A stretch of DNA of 64,000 nucleotides from contig OZ024905.1 in NCBI GenBank assembly GCA_964017125.1, positions 36,694,363 to 36,758,362 of the forward strand, read 5' to 3'. Shown here piece after piece: positions 43,630-55,877 of this stretch (position 1 is its first letter; each line of letters begins with the position of its first letter). Source of the DNA: Flabesymbios commensalis (Eukaryota; Annelida; Polychaeta; Terebellida; Flabelligeridae). The position numbers were made by a program, and so were the translations under genes. The notes under the pieces are model-generated. The model was given only the letters and a program-made list of their open reading frames with translations, ran no database searches and was not told where the DNA came from.

Positions 43630-46600
43630 TTGGATGATGAATGCTACGGAAATTTTACATACTTCTCTAGAAGAGGCAAAAGCACTGTCGATTATTTACT
43701 ATTGTCAACGCGTAGTCTCGGCATGTTACGGGATTTTAAAATTGGACAATTACTAGCAGATTCTGATCATTGTCCCCTACTGTTTTCTCTAAAATATGTG
43801 AATAATATTATTGAAACGAAAAACAACGGAGATGTCATAGACAATCACATTTTCTATAAAACTATGTCAGGATTTTTGTAAAACTCAAGATTGCCTTTAT
43901 ATGTATAATCAATTTATGTCATCAGTAATAGATTTATCTGATAATCAATATCTGTGCAAATCACTATACAACCTTTTAACATATTTAGCGGACAACTGCT
44001 TAAAAAAAGTTATCAAGATTACCAACAAACCCTTGGTTTGATAACGAGTGTCAAAATATAAAACCATTATGTAATAGATTCTCAAAAACACATAATTTAT
44101 CAATTTCAATATACAGAGAAGAATACCATGACTTTCGGAAAAAATATAAAAAGACTATCCAGGATAAAAACGGAAGTATATAAAAAAATCAGGTTGACAA
44201 GTTCCAGAATCTAGTGTCCCAAGACCCTAACAATTATTGGAAAATGGGGAAGCAACTAAAAACTAATAGAAATACAAATAATGTGGATATTACTATAAGC
44301 CAATTCTATGAAACTTTTAAGCGCCAATCTCAACCTCCAGCTTTAGCTATGTTTGACACACATTTGATGTCTACAATCAGTAATTATGTTGAAAACAACA
44401 AATTATGTTATAACCACGACACAAACGAAGCAAATAATTATATTTCGAACAATATTCTGAACAAAAAATTACGTGAAATGAAGTTGAGAACGCTATTTGT
44501 AAAAGCTAAAAATGGCACCGCGACTGGAATAGATGGGTTACTATTAGAAATAATTTCGTCAAATAGACTGGTATTCACTCCTATGTTAGAATGCCTATTT
44601 AATAGTATATTTGAGTCATGTAGTTACCCAGAACGTTGGGTGGATGGGGTAATAACCCCCAATATTTAAAAGTGGTTCTGAAACTGATCCTGAAAACTAC
44701 CGCAAAGTCACTGTCCTACCTGCATTAGGTAAACTTTTTGAAATAGTGCTAGAAAATAGTCTGAAATTCAAAAAAATTGTTTGTTCTGATAATGACCCAT
44801 TTCAAGCAGGATTTAAAGCTAACGGCAGAACCTCTGATAATATATTTGTTCTCTATTCTCTTGTTCAGCAATATAAAAGGCTGAAAAAACCCTTTATGTA
44901 TGTTGTATAGACTTCACTAAAGCATTTGATTATATAAATCGAAATGCTTTAATCTACAAACTGTTTAAGAAGAATGTTAGTGCGAATTTTTTAAACCTAA
45001 TAAAGAGTATGTTTTTAAAATAAAAAAAAACTAGAGTGAATCGGGGAAAAGACTTTAGCATGCTTTTTAATAGCTGCTTTGGAGTAATGCAAGGAGGTGT
45101 CCTAAGCCCGCAATTGTCCAACGAATTTTTAAGTGATTTAGGCGATTACTTGGACATTGAATGCGGAGTTAAGCTAGACAAAATGTTACCTCTTTATTTA
45201 TTATTTGCAGATGACCTAATTTTTTTTACTCACATTCTGCAAAAGGCTTGCAAAAGTAATTGAACTGTTTGTATAAATATTATGCAAAATGGCACTTATT
45301 AGTAAGTTTGTTGAAAACAAAGGTGAGTATACATAACTCTGCTTACGCTTTGCGAAATTGTGTTTTTAAATATGGTGACGAAGTTATTGAAATTGTAATT
45401 ACATATAAATATCTCGGAGTATGGTGCTCAAACAAAAACAAATTATTCTCTGAAAATTCTGCATATTTTTCTAATAAGGCGTCTAAGGCATTATTTGCAA
45501 TACAAAATTAGTTCTGAGACACTTGGTAAATTAACTCCCAGATTAGCACTAAAAACGATTAACAGTCAAATTTTACCAATTTTATTGTATTGCACAGAGT
45601 TAATGTACGATGGAAAGCAGATTCAGGAAATCGAGCAAATACAATTAAAGTTTTTAAAAAGAATGTTGGGTGTTCGCCGTCGAACCTCATCTCTGGCTGT
45701 CTACGGGGATACAGGTCAATTTCCTGTAATAGTTTTACAACAGACGTTCGTTTTAAAATACTGGTGTCATATTTTATCTTTACCTCCCGAAAGTGTCGTG
45801 TGACGGACATATAACACGCTGATACAGCTCGATCGATTAGGAAAACAAAACTGAGTGTCACACGTGAAATCGTTGTTGACTGAAATTCAACTTTTCGATT
45901 ACTGGAAAACACAAAAAAAATACATTGTACCAAATCGTTTAGAAAAGATGTGGAAAATAATATTAAAGCCCATTTAACCAATAATTGGAAACATGACATT
46001 TCTGTTTTATATCCCAAATTACGTACCTATAAGCAACTTTTAAATTAACTTTTCATATTGAACCATATTTATTATTAATAAAGAATGTAAAAGAAGTTTT
46101 GGCATTAGCCAGGTTTAGATTATCCTCACATTCATTACAGATTGAACTTGGAAGACACAATAACACACCCATAAATGATAGACTATGTACAAAATGTGAT
46201 CACAATGCCGTTGATGACGAAGAACATTTTTTAATCCACTGTAGTTTTTTTAATGAGGAAAGAATGTTTTATTTCACGAAGCAAATAATTATATTGAAAA
46301 TTTTAACACACTATCATCCAATTTTAAATTTGTATTACTTTAAATTGTCAAGATTGTATTATAAGGCTTCTGGCGACACATGTTCGCCTATGTCTTAATA
46401 AAACAGAAGCGTGATGTTATGTATTTACACATTTTTTTATTTTGCACATTATAGACTTGTGTTTGTTTACCACTTTATTTGTACATTTATTACTTTAATT
46501 TTCTTATCATATGTTTCATCTCCTTATGATTTTATTTTTGATTTTCTAATGCATTTTATATAATTTTTAACGTTTGCCTGTGTTTTGTTTTTGTTTGCTG

Positions 46601-46663
46601 TTGCATACCATGTATATGACATGTAAGTCCAGTTGTGACTTTTTATTGTCAAAAAAATTTCTG
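43630..46663 (+). mobile_element. 5'-truncated CR1/Jockey-type LINE, ORF2
   Basis: The element starts inside the APE-type endonuclease: RGKSTVDYLLLSTRS and LADSDHCPLLFSL are its C-terminal motifs. Reverse transcriptase blocks follow in order: AKNGTATGIDGLLLE (~44.5 kb), NYRKVTVLPALGKLFE (~44.7), FQAGFKANGRTSDNIF (~44.8), DFTKAFDYINRNAL (~44.92), FGVMQGGVLSPQLSNEFL (~45.1) and LLFADDLIFF (~45.2), whose ADD is the catalytic aspartate pair. KYLGVWCSNKNKLFS and ILPILLYCTELMYDGK lie past 45.4 kb. CTKCDHNAVDDEEHFLIHC near 46.2 kb is the C-terminal zinc-knuckle-like motif. At least five frame breaks make it inactive. A non-coding 3' part of about 260 bp leads to (CATT)n. ORF1 and the endonuclease N-terminus are absent. 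Confidence 0.92.
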
Positions 46664-47181
46664 TCATTCATTCATTCATTCATTTATTCATTCATTCATT
46701 CATTCATTCATTCATTCATTCATTCATTCATTCATTCATTCATTCATTCATTCATTCATTCATTCATTCATTCATTCACTCATTCATTCATTCATTCATT
46801 CATTCATTCATTCATTCATTTATTCATTCATTCATTCATTCATTCATTCATTCATTCATTCATTCATTTATTCATTCATTCATTCTTTCATTTATTCATT
46901 CATTCATTCATTCATTCATTCATTCATTCATTCATTCATTTATTCATTCATTTATTCATTCATTTATTTATTCATTCATTCATTCATTCATTTATCCATT
47001 GATTGATTCATTCATTCATTCATTCATTCATTCATTCATTTATTCATTCATTCATTCATTCATTCATTCATTCATTCATTCATTCATTCATTCATTCATT
47101 CATTTATTCAATCATTCATTCATTCATTCATTTATTCATTCATTCATTCATTCATTCATTCATTCATTCATTCATTCATTC
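46664..47181 (+). repeat. (CATT)n tail, about 130 units
   Basis: A CATT tract with sporadic CATTTATT, CACT and CTTT changes runs directly from the LINE 3' end. Frames across it (Ile-His-Ser-Phe) are artefacts. The length implies expansion after insertion. Confidence 0.95.
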
Positions 47182-47760
47182 CCAAGCACTTGTCGTTGCA
47201 GAAAATAAAGAAAATAAGAACGAAATGAAGAATATTTCTCAATTACCATTTATATTTATATACCCGGGTGACAGCAAATTTATTTATCAGGTTTGAAAAA
47301 AAAGATAAAAAATGCAGTACAACATTTCCACATGTAGACCCACAATAAACAGCCACTGACACGAATAAATTAAATTACAGTTGGGTGTCAGAAAATAGAC
47401 AGTGAAATTGTTCCAGAAATATCTACTGAAATAATTTTAAAATGCATTTAGAGGAAGGATAACCAATATAAAAGAAATATGATATCTGGTATAAGTGATT
47501 AAGATCTGGAAGCAAATATTCTCATCCAAAAATACTGCGCTATAGGGAACCTATGGTACCAAAGAAATAGGCCCTAATGGTGAAAGCAACAAAACATAGC
47601 CTAATAATTTTATGTGGATCTAAGCAAAGATTATAAGAATTTGGAAATTATTTTTAAATGTCATGTTATCAGTGGTTATTTGTAATTCTTCCTTCATAAA
47701 TTATTGTCCTATTATTATTTTTTTTTATTATATTTTTGCAATACTTTTAATATGTGATTC
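47182..47760. other. No gene recognised
   Basis: AT-rich spacer with no assigned content. Confidence 0.4.
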
Positions 47761-47868
47761 GCAACAAACACGATATGTTGAGCCAATGTTGTTTTATTGT
47801 TGGGCCAGAGTCGCAGACAATGGGCCAACATTAAAGCGGCATTGGCTCAACGTCTCGTGTTTGCCGGG
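47761..47868 (+). repeat. Palindromic element, full length
   Basis: The ends are GCAACAAACACGA and TCGTGTTTGCCGGG. The arms are GTTGAGCCAATGTTGTTTTA and TAAAGCGGCATTGGCTCAAC, and the centre is GGGCCAGAGTCGCAGACAATGGGCC. The GAGCCAATG/CATTGGCTC change is matched on both arms. Confidence 0.9.
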
Positions 47869-48019
47869 TCTTAACATAAATATTATTACATATGATATTT
47901 TCTGTAATTTTGTTTTGTAAAGTTTTTGAAATGACTTACAATGTATAATTATGTATTATAACTATTTTAAATTACGTATAATTATATATTATATGACTAG
48001 CATATAATTATAAGGAAAA

Positions 48020-48105
48020 CTATGTGTGAACGCTTGGCAATTTATTGTTAGTCTAATGTTCACACCGTTGGCCCATAATTTATACAACGTTGTGTGAACG
48101 TCATT
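48020..48105. repeat. Degenerate palindromic element
   Basis: GTGTGAACGCTTGG and ACGTTGTGTGAACGTC flank TTAGTCTAATGTTCACACCG and TTGGCCCATAATTTATACAA. The family words are recognisable but pairing is poor. Confidence 0.35.
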
Positions 48106-48419
48106 TATTTGTACTATATGGTATCCAATCGAACCTGCAGAGACAATGGGTATAGGCCTACAACGACGTCACAGACGGAGGCCGCGCCAGAATGTCTGCC
48201 AGTGTTCCTGAGTTAACCTCAGATGCACTCTACAATATTAAAAAATAATCACTGGTAGACGTTTAATAATGCTGATCATAGCTCTGCCATGTAACGCCGC
48301 TTACAACTCCCATAATAGAGAATTTCACTTCGGATTCTGGTAGTTAGGTCCCTTCTAATGAAAAATGACCAGGGTAGACATCTCAAAGCCGGGGCGAGAA
48401 GTCACCACAAGCAATTTTC

Positions 48420-49165
48420 CAAATGGCCGCCAGAGCCCATAGTAAGAATACGATTATTATTATCTCTTGAACCAATTATCATATCCAGGCGACAAATATA
48501 TCCAGTATGTTTTTATTATCAAAAAAATCGATTGGGCAAGGTTTTATAACGATCAGAGAAAAATAAACTTGTTTTAATAAAAAATAAATAACATTTGACT
48601 AGCAGTAGGCCCAAGTAGGCCTATAGAATGATAAACTCCATAATATCCAGTAAGCACACTTAGACCAGCATGTGCCATGCAGGCCCGTAAAATTGTATGA
48701 GTGTAGAGAGTTTCTCACTCACACTGGACATTAATATTTCAGGAGGTGATTTTGAAAAATCGGTGATATAACGCCGCTAGCGCGTAAAATCCAAAATGGC
48801 CGCCAACGACCTTGATGTTTATTTAATTTTTGAACTAATTAACTTAGAAACATGTGTAATACCAACTTTCCATATGATTTTGTCCCACCAAACTCATTTT
48901 GATGGTCAAATTACAATTTTGAGGTCTAGCCGTTGATGAAATCAGAGATGGCGGATATTATTCATTTATAAATTATATTTTACTACAGCTAATCTTAAAA
49001 TCACCTTCTCCACTGATTTTCCATTACAAATTTTGATTGATACTTCGCCTAGATCATCTGATCATTGTTTGATTTTATTGGTGTGTTATCTTTCTTTTGT
49101 GCCTCAATACTCGGTGGTGTAAAGCCGTTGCAGTAAAAAATCCAAGATGGCCGCCAATTGCCATG
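48420..49165. repeat. Degenerate repeats with ATCCAAGATGGCCGCC words
   Basis: AAATGGCCGCCAGAG (48421), ATCCAAAATGGCCGCCAACG (about 48790), ATCAGAGATGGCGGATATT (48941) and ATCCAAGATGGCCGCCAATT (49140) recur at 150-200 bp steps. They resemble the units in the fold-back arms at 30.6-40.5 kb and could be an eroded arm of a second copy. Confidence 0.5.
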
Positions 49166-51060
49166 TCGTAGGCAAGTGACTTGGGAACATATGAAATACC
49201 TTATTGCCAACATTTGCATTGACGCAGAATGCATTTAGTGGTGTCTAGATATATTTTTAAAGAGCTTTTTGTGTTAAAACGTAATGCATTATCAGTCATT
49301 TTCAAAATCAAAACAGCTAATTAACTTGAGATAATCACAGGTTTTTATATTGATTAAACACATATTAAAATCAATAATATTGACATTCTTCTGCAATAAG
49401 CTCTTTTACCATGTTTATTACATTGTGTTTAACTTGTTAATATATAGTGGACATCAATCAGATCTCCATCAATCATATCTTAGTTTTGAACGGATTGACT
49501 TGGAACATGTAAAGTAGACCCTATATCCACTAATATTTCAGGTGAGCTCTACATACCGGTACCCCACATGTTACTTGTATGTAGCCTACGGCGAGTTTCT
49601 CTTTAGATTATTTATGTACTCCTAGACATAGACATTTCATGAGGTTATTAATTGTTCGAAATCGTCGGCGTAAAACCGCTAAAGCTGTGGCTTTGGGTTG
49701 TTGGAGCGCGAAAACCAAGATGACCATAGTGCACATTTACCTTAGATATACATAATTACAACTTTAATATTATGATTTTCTCTTGCCAAGTGAATGTCTC
49801 AGCTGGATTACATTTTAAATCTTCTTTCTATCAAAAGATGGAGATTATTGCCGTCTGAAAATGTGCCACGTACAATCTTATATGCTAGGTTCTTATCATA
49901 ATCAGTGTCTGATTCTTTGATTCCGTGACTGGAGTATCTGAAATTTGTGACTAGGTAGTTAGTGGTTAAATTACTAAATCATATCCCGATCTTCTTCCAG
50001 AAAGATTTTATGTAATATAAATGCACTTATTACACATAAATATGTATTATCTTTTATATTATTTGTTTGTTTATGGGTTAACAAACCACATCACTGGATC
50101 ACATAATCGGTAATTATATATCAAGTGGGTTATGTATAAACGATATGTATATCTTTACAGTGGTGGTATTATTATAATATAATGATTTGTCAATAACTTA
50201 TCATTAAGAAGTCAGTGTATATTCATCTTACAAAGATGTGGATAGTATGAAGAAACAATTTGGTTCTGTGAGCTTAAGCTGTAGGATAATTTTTTTGATG
50301 GTAGAGAATTGAAATAAACTTGGAATAATCTAAAATACCAATGATACAAATGTATCAAATACAGATGATGAAGATAGTGATTTCGTATTATAAAGAATAT
50401 AAACATATAAATTTACTTCACAAAGTCGCAACTAGTGCTACTTTATGGGCTACTGGGTTAGGATAGAATTATGAATATGCTGATATTGATAATGGACATT
50501 AAACCGATGATGTTGATAATGGACATTGAACTGATGGAGATCTTTGTACCAAGTGCTCTACCAGTGTTCTACCATGTACTTTATCTCATGAAGTGGCGAC
50601 CATAATTAAATGATATCTACCACTCCGAGGGTTCCTCTTGTGCGTGTTGGATCATTCACTGTCACTACCGTACATTTCTAGTGACATACCAGTACATTGT
50701 AAACATGCTTAAAAGCAGTTTAGAAGACGTTGCAACTCATTACCAAACAACGAGGTATGGGACTTTTTGAGATTCTTTCACATCACCTCTTGCAGTCTTC
50801 TCCTATTTTTAATTTTGATTTACCTGCCAAAGCAGTCAAATCTTGTCTGTTGGCCGAGATAGAGCAGCATCTGAGTCAAAATAGTTGGTCATCGGTGAAT
50901 ATTTAAAAACTCACGTCAACTTGGACTTTATGCCAAAAACTAAGACAAATGCAATTATCCAACTACAGTACAATTTGTGGCGTCACTCGTCAAATAATTG
51001 CCTCAAATATCACTCAAACCTGTTCTTGGCACATTACCAGTTTTAATCTTGTAAATAAAG
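49166..51060. other. No gene recognised
   Basis: AT-rich DNA. A short direct repeat (GATGTTGATAATGGACATT) at about 50485-50530 is the only structure seen. Confidence 0.4.
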
Positions 51061-51063
51061 CGT

Positions 51064-51145
51064 CTGAAGCCATTGGCTTAATGTTGTTTTAATGCTGGGC
51101 GTCTATGACGCTGATCCAGCACTGATTCAAAATTTCGTCAATATT
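51064..51145 (-). repeat. Palindromic element, ends eroded
   Basis: CATTGGCTTAATGTTGTTTT and AATGCTGGGCGTCTATGACG lead to CTGATCCAGCACTGATTCAA. Core pairing is present but short, and terminal CCCAGCAAACACG is missing. Confidence 0.6.
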
Positions 51146-51951
51146 CTTTTTTATTAAGCATTTGACTATTACGTATATTTAATTCAGATAGAAAACATAG
51201 ACATTATATCATTATAATATAATAAACAACATAGTTGATTAGTTGTCCTGCGCTATAGAACATGCTTATAATAACATCTGTATGCTAGGCAGCAACTATA
51301 TACATAAAAATATACTGCTATATACAATAAAAGTATTAAAGGTGATATACACTATATCACAAATGCATAATGTATTATGAATTTCTGATAACATAGATCT
51401 ATGTTTCCCCAGAGATAAAATATTATAACTACAAATTATAAAAAAGACACTCTTAAAAGCGTAGAAACCTATAGAATAATTAGAAATATCTTGGTGCAAG
51501 GTTTACTAAAAATCATTGAAACGTTTTGCTTCAACATCCTAGCTTCCACCTTAGGATTTTTGTTATAACTTTATGCATAAATTAAGCAAGTGTAATATAA
51601 AAAAAAACAAGTTGCCTTGCATAAAATTACACGTTGGAAGTTCTTTGAGTAAAATAGCGCCAGCCATCAATCACGAAACGTAAGCTCTAAAAGCGCCTTA
51701 ACAATTTTGGCTTTCCTATTCCATGCATGTAGTCTGCTAAAAGACGTCACAACGAGTTCAGTGAACAGCAGCAAAAGTCGCTTGCCTCAAAATGAAATTA
51801 AATACGATGACAACGGAAAGATAGAACAAGCCGCATTGTTTTCTCATGATGGCGATTCTTTTATATAGACTAGGATAGTGAGTAATTGACAGTGCTGCAG
51901 ACGATTGGGTCCTTACAATTAGGTGATAATAGTACTCAGGTACGCATAAAG
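51146..51951. other. No gene recognised
   Basis: AT-rich spacer before the TTAA MITE. Confidence 0.4.
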
Positions 51952-51955
51952 TTAA

Positions 51956-52192
51956 CCCTTTAACCGCCGGTGTCGCATATATTAGGGTTTTCATTTTCTA
52001 TTAGCACATTAAATACCACATTTTAAATATGGTGAAGATAAAATGTGACATCAACCAGCAAGATTTTAAAACAGTTGACCTCCATTTTGTCAAATCTGAA
52101 TAATTTTCACTCACTTGAAGTTGTGGATCGCGTCAGCGAGACACAACTTCAAGTGGGCGAAAATTCAAATTGAATAATTTGGGGGTAAAGGG
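51956..52192 (+). mobile_element. TTAA-flanked MITE, CCCTTTAACCGCC subfamily
   Basis: TTAA lies at 51952-51955 and 52193-52196. The ends are CCCTTTAACCGCCGGTGTCG and TTTGGGGGTAAAGGG. The central stem ACTTGAAGTTGTG pairs with CACAACTTCAAGT around GATCGCGTCAGCGAGA. Length (237 bp) and sequence match the copies at 7.0, 7.95 and 8.76 kb, more than 40 kb away. Confidence 0.9.
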
Positions 52193-52199
52193 TTAATAC

Positions 52200-53040
52200 A
52201 GCAATATAAACATGGAGGATACAGGAGTATTTCTAGATATTGATATTTTGACACATGTTCAATTGTCGACCACTGGTATTTGCTTGACACATTAAATTAT
52301 CTATGTGTGTAAATGTTCATTCGGCTAAGTCATAAGTAGAACAAAACTTGAAAAGTCATAATTACCATAGAAACAAATTAGAAATAGTAAGATGAGTGCT
52401 AATATTGTGATAAATAATAATAAATCATAGTACTTTCGTGAAGATGGATCAGACCTTCATGGGGAATATTGATTTAATGTTGGGGCAACGTGGGGAACGG
52501 AGGGTCATCATTAAATAATAAATCATTATTCGCTCCATGTCACTTTCTCCATTCACCACTACAATCAATTATTGACATTTATCACAGTGCACTGCTGTAT
52601 GGCCTGTGGTCTCTGTTCGCTGAAAACATATTTGTTTCCGAAAACAAGAGTATTATTTTCTGTTATCTAATCACGGGGACATTAGTGGTGAAGGGAGTCA
52701 ACATTACAAATTACTTATAAAAAATATCTCCTGACAGTTATAGCAATTGATTATATCACGAAATAGAAGTATTTCAGTATCTAATCAGTATTTGTTAATT
52801 ATTGTAATGTGATAACGCAGCATTGTATAGCGGGCTTGTCGATTAGAGGGGTATGTATTTTTCTTTTACTATTTTACTATTTCGTGCCGAAAATTAAACA
52901 AAGTGTGCAAAATAATTCGAGCTCCAAATTATTGGAAAAATTGCAATCGTTCTGCATAAAGATGATTTTATATTAATAATAATATCATCTTCATTCCACG
53001 CCGTATGTGTATTATTCAGGGACTGTCGCAGAGGTTTACC
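52200..53040. other. No gene recognised
   Basis: A degenerate palindrome-family trace (TTGATTTAATGTTGGGGCAACG) sits at about 52468-52490. The rest is AT-rich. Confidence 0.4.
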
Positions 53041-53153
53041 ATCCCAGCAAACACAAGATATTCACCCAATGTTGAATCAATGTTGGGCCACCGTCGTAGA
53101 CGGTGTACCAACATTGATCCAACATTGGGTGAATATCTTGTCTTTGCTGGGAT
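53041..53153 (+). repeat. Palindromic element, full length
   Basis: ATCCCAGCAAACACAAGATA pairs with TATCTTGTCTTTGCTGGGAT. The inner arms are TTCACCCAATGTTGAATCAA and its near complement, and the centre is GGGCCACCGTCGTAGACGGTG. Arms match over more than 45 bp with few mismatches. Confidence 0.95.
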
Positions 53154-54740
53154 AAGACACGTAATCTGGATGTGAAAGGGTGTCTACGTAGACATAGTGA
53201 CATTTATGAGAAGTTTAATACTGCCACGATTGATGGTGATGTGGCAACTGGGTTCATTTTAACATGTGAAGGGGAAGAGATAATGTCCCTGCTCCACACA
53301 TCTCGAAGTAGAGTACAAGGAGGCACATGGGGTTATTTTAAAATATTTTTAAAATTGATCAGTGTCGCTATATCGCTGAATATTGAGATTGCTATAAGTC
53401 GTTTTTAGCATATGAATGATTTTCACCGCAACATAAAAAAAGTTATATGTTAGGATGCAGTATCTGCTACAGACATTTTATATCCTGGTAAAAACTGTGA
53501 TATCCTGGTATGATACTGAATGACGGATATACCTAGATACCCAGAGGTTATCGTATTTTATGAGCGTATCATTATGCTGGCGCCACTAGTTATCAACCAC
53601 CTTGGATTAAAAACTTTAAAAGCAGTAGATAAAACTGTTCAATTAAATGTAGGTTACAAAGTACCATGTAGATTTGTTTTTAGGTGGTAAGTGGAACAGG
53701 CATAATTCGGCCCCTTTTGTTAAAAAAAATTAACCAGGTGCTATTTTTTTCCTTTTCGAGAAAAATGCAATAAATCAAAATATAACATAAAGGGCCTACA
53801 TGTATAAGCAAGGATACTTGATGTAAGGAAGACGTGTAGGCCTGCAAAGTTTTCCACCATATAAGGCCGCTTTTTCAGTAAGCTCTATAGTGGATCATGG
53901 AGATAGTAGGATGAAATCTCCAGAATTTGAAATAACACGGGGAGAGTATTATTTCATTGAACAATGCTAAATTTGATGAAAGCACCTGCACAATTACTAA
54001 TCAGAGAAGGGCAATATCGATGAAATCTAAACCGTTTTTTATGTATACGTATTGCATACTCCGTATAAACATCCCGTATTTACTGGGGGCATATTACGTA
54101 ATCTTTAATGACGTCATGTAAGGGATTCCCCTCACAGAGTAACTCTGTGCTTGTTAGGACTGGAATATTAGTGATATATCCAATCTATGTGTCTCTATAT
54201 AACATAAATGACTTGATGCATAGCTCAAGCTCATGTTAATGAATGATGGAGTCGTGTATACGGATCCTGGTGGTTAAAACGAGCTGCTGTTAAAATAAGC
54301 CATAACAGGGTATCTAACAGCGGAATATGGTCTGATCAAGGAATTCCTTGGTCTGATACATAATAAGGATCGACTAGCAGGTACTCAAGCGAGCAGACAC
54401 ACACCAAAAATCCGTACACAATTTTAACCTGTACGAATGCTGTAGTATTCATCCTGTTGAACATGTAAAAAATATGTACTCAAATTGACCCCTTACCTTT
54501 GAGTATCAAAAATGTTCTTCAAAGTTCATAAGTTCTTGTCATAAGATATATCATACGCCTACTTTAGATTTTAAACCAAGATATACACATTTACAGTTTT
54601 ATACTTTCTGGAACACTGGACATGTAGAAGCTGTCATAACTATGCAATCTGGATTTGAGTAGTATTTTCAGTATCCAGCTGCCTGTCCCCGTCCCACTAC
54701 CTAACCCCCACTACGTGTAATGTGATAGGCCACGCTGATA
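53154..54740. other. No gene recognised
   Basis: A 78-codon plus-strand frame at 53172-53408 (DIYEKFNTATIDGDVATGF) has no recognised relative. Otherwise unassigned AT-rich DNA. Confidence 0.35.
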
Positions 54741-55500
54741 AGGCCACGTGTTTTTTACATCTCTGGATGAGTAATATCTCCCGCTATGTCCTCTGGAATG
54801 TGCACAGTTTTAAATAACGGTACATTTTGTTCACATTTTCTTTGGTCACCTGTTGAGGCGCCGCAGCCACCAGATGGTGCATTTAAATATGAATGTATGA
54901 AGGGCAAACAGTCCACTAAGCGTGGCGAAAAGGAGTGAGGGTGGGGGGGGAGGGGGGGGGGTACGAGAGTAAACACCCCAGTAGCTGGGGGTGGTGGGGT
55001 AGGGGGTAGGTACGTTTGAGTGAGCAGGCTTTAGTTAGAGGCTCAGCCCTCTCTTCATGTAGTACATACACACAGACCAGGCCGTGAGGTGCTGGTGGAG
55101 CTGATCGTGTCCGGTATGTGTCAGATTGCTCACTCCCTACACGCCAAGACGTCCGTGGATTAAGTTACTCACCCCCCCCCCCCCTCACACTGCCAGGCCG
55201 GACTCCTCAGGGACCAGTCTTTACACTCGTATCGGGATCAGCGGCTTGGCGTAGGCTGCTGTATCCATGCACGAGGTACATACCTCAGCCTCCCTATTCC
55301 TCATATACAGTCACCGGGACGCCAACACCAAACAAATAGTTTTTATCAACTTTTAAAAGTTGCGTGCCTGAGAAAGCTGCGTGACAGGAATACGCAGACA
55401 GGAATACGCAGGGATACGCTCCACATGAGAACGCGTGCGAACTATCTGGATCGCCTGGATAAATGCTGGATTTGAACAGGAGGACCTGACGGTGACCAAG
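54741..55500 (+). promoter_or_regulatory. Probable promoter and 5' UTR region, G-rich
   Basis: This is GC-richer than its surroundings and lies directly upstream of the signal-peptide exon. It holds CCACGTG at 54742, dense G-runs at 54941-55015 (several GGGG blocks separated by short spacers, able to form a G-quadruplex on this strand) and a C-run at about 55171-55182. No TATA box is evident. The exact transcription start cannot be seen. An in-frame TGA at 55426-55428 precedes the start codon. Confidence 0.35.
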
Positions 55501-55591
55501 ATGAACATTAGCTGCATCAGACGGTGTGGCTGGCATCTACATCTGGTCTATGTAGTCGGGATCAGTATGCTAGCGCTGATCCATGCACAAA
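55501..55591 (+). CDS. First coding exon of a secreted or membrane protein
   Basis: ATG at 55501 opens MNISCIRRCGWHLHLVYVVG then ISMLALIHAQ: a basic n-region with RR, a hydrophobic core VYVVGISMLALI and a polar HAQ end, which is a classic signal peptide. At 55592 the reading frame meets GTAAGT, a strong donor, leaving a phase-1 exon end just after the predicted cleavage site. Phase-1 introns at that place are common in genes for extracellular and receptor proteins. Without splicing the frame stops three codons later. AAG precedes the ATG, with A at -3. The rest of the gene is not found in the following 8.4 kb, so the intron is long. The mature protein cannot be named. Confidence 0.6.
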
Positions 55592-55682
55592 GTAAGTAAC
55601 TAACTATACACACTGAATCATGCTGGATTCCAATGGCTGAAGAGTGTTTGTTGTGGCTTGTAATGTTTATCTAGGAACTGTT

Positions 55683-55792
55683 CCTAGCAAGCACGAGATG
55701 GTAGCCCAGTGTCGGGTTTATGTTGGGCCAGCGTCGCAGACGGTGGGCCAACATCAACCCAACACTGGGTGAACGTCTTGTGTTTGCTGGGG
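55683..55792 (+). repeat. Palindromic element in putative intron 1
   Basis: The ends are CTAGCAAGCACGAGATGG and TGTGTTTGCTGGGG. The arms are AGCCCAGTGTCGGGTTTATG and CATCAACCCAACACTGGGT, and the centre is GGGCCAGCGTCGCAGACGGTGGGCC. The CAGTGTCGGGTT/AACCCAACACTG variant is shared by both arms of this copy. Confidence 0.9.
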
Positions 55793-55798
55793 TCGTAG

Positions 55799-55850
55799 CA
55801 AACCCGTGATGCTGGTCTAGCATTGGTCCATTGTTGTGTCATCTGCTGAC
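55799..55850. repeat. Half palindromic element, degenerate
   Basis: AGCAAACCCGTGATGCTGG and CATTGGTCCATTGTTG echo one arm of the family. The second arm is not clear. Confidence 0.35.
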
Positions 55851-55877
55851 ATGTTTTCTTTCTTGACGTACCATCAC

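Noticed and set aside
45559-46017. 152-codon minus-strand frame
   Set aside because: Antisense shadow of the LINE ORF2 C-terminal region.
46574-47296. Plus-strand frames with Ile-His-Ser-Phe repeats
   Set aside because: Produced by (CATT)n; the same applies at 23860-24141. Not histidine-rich proteins.
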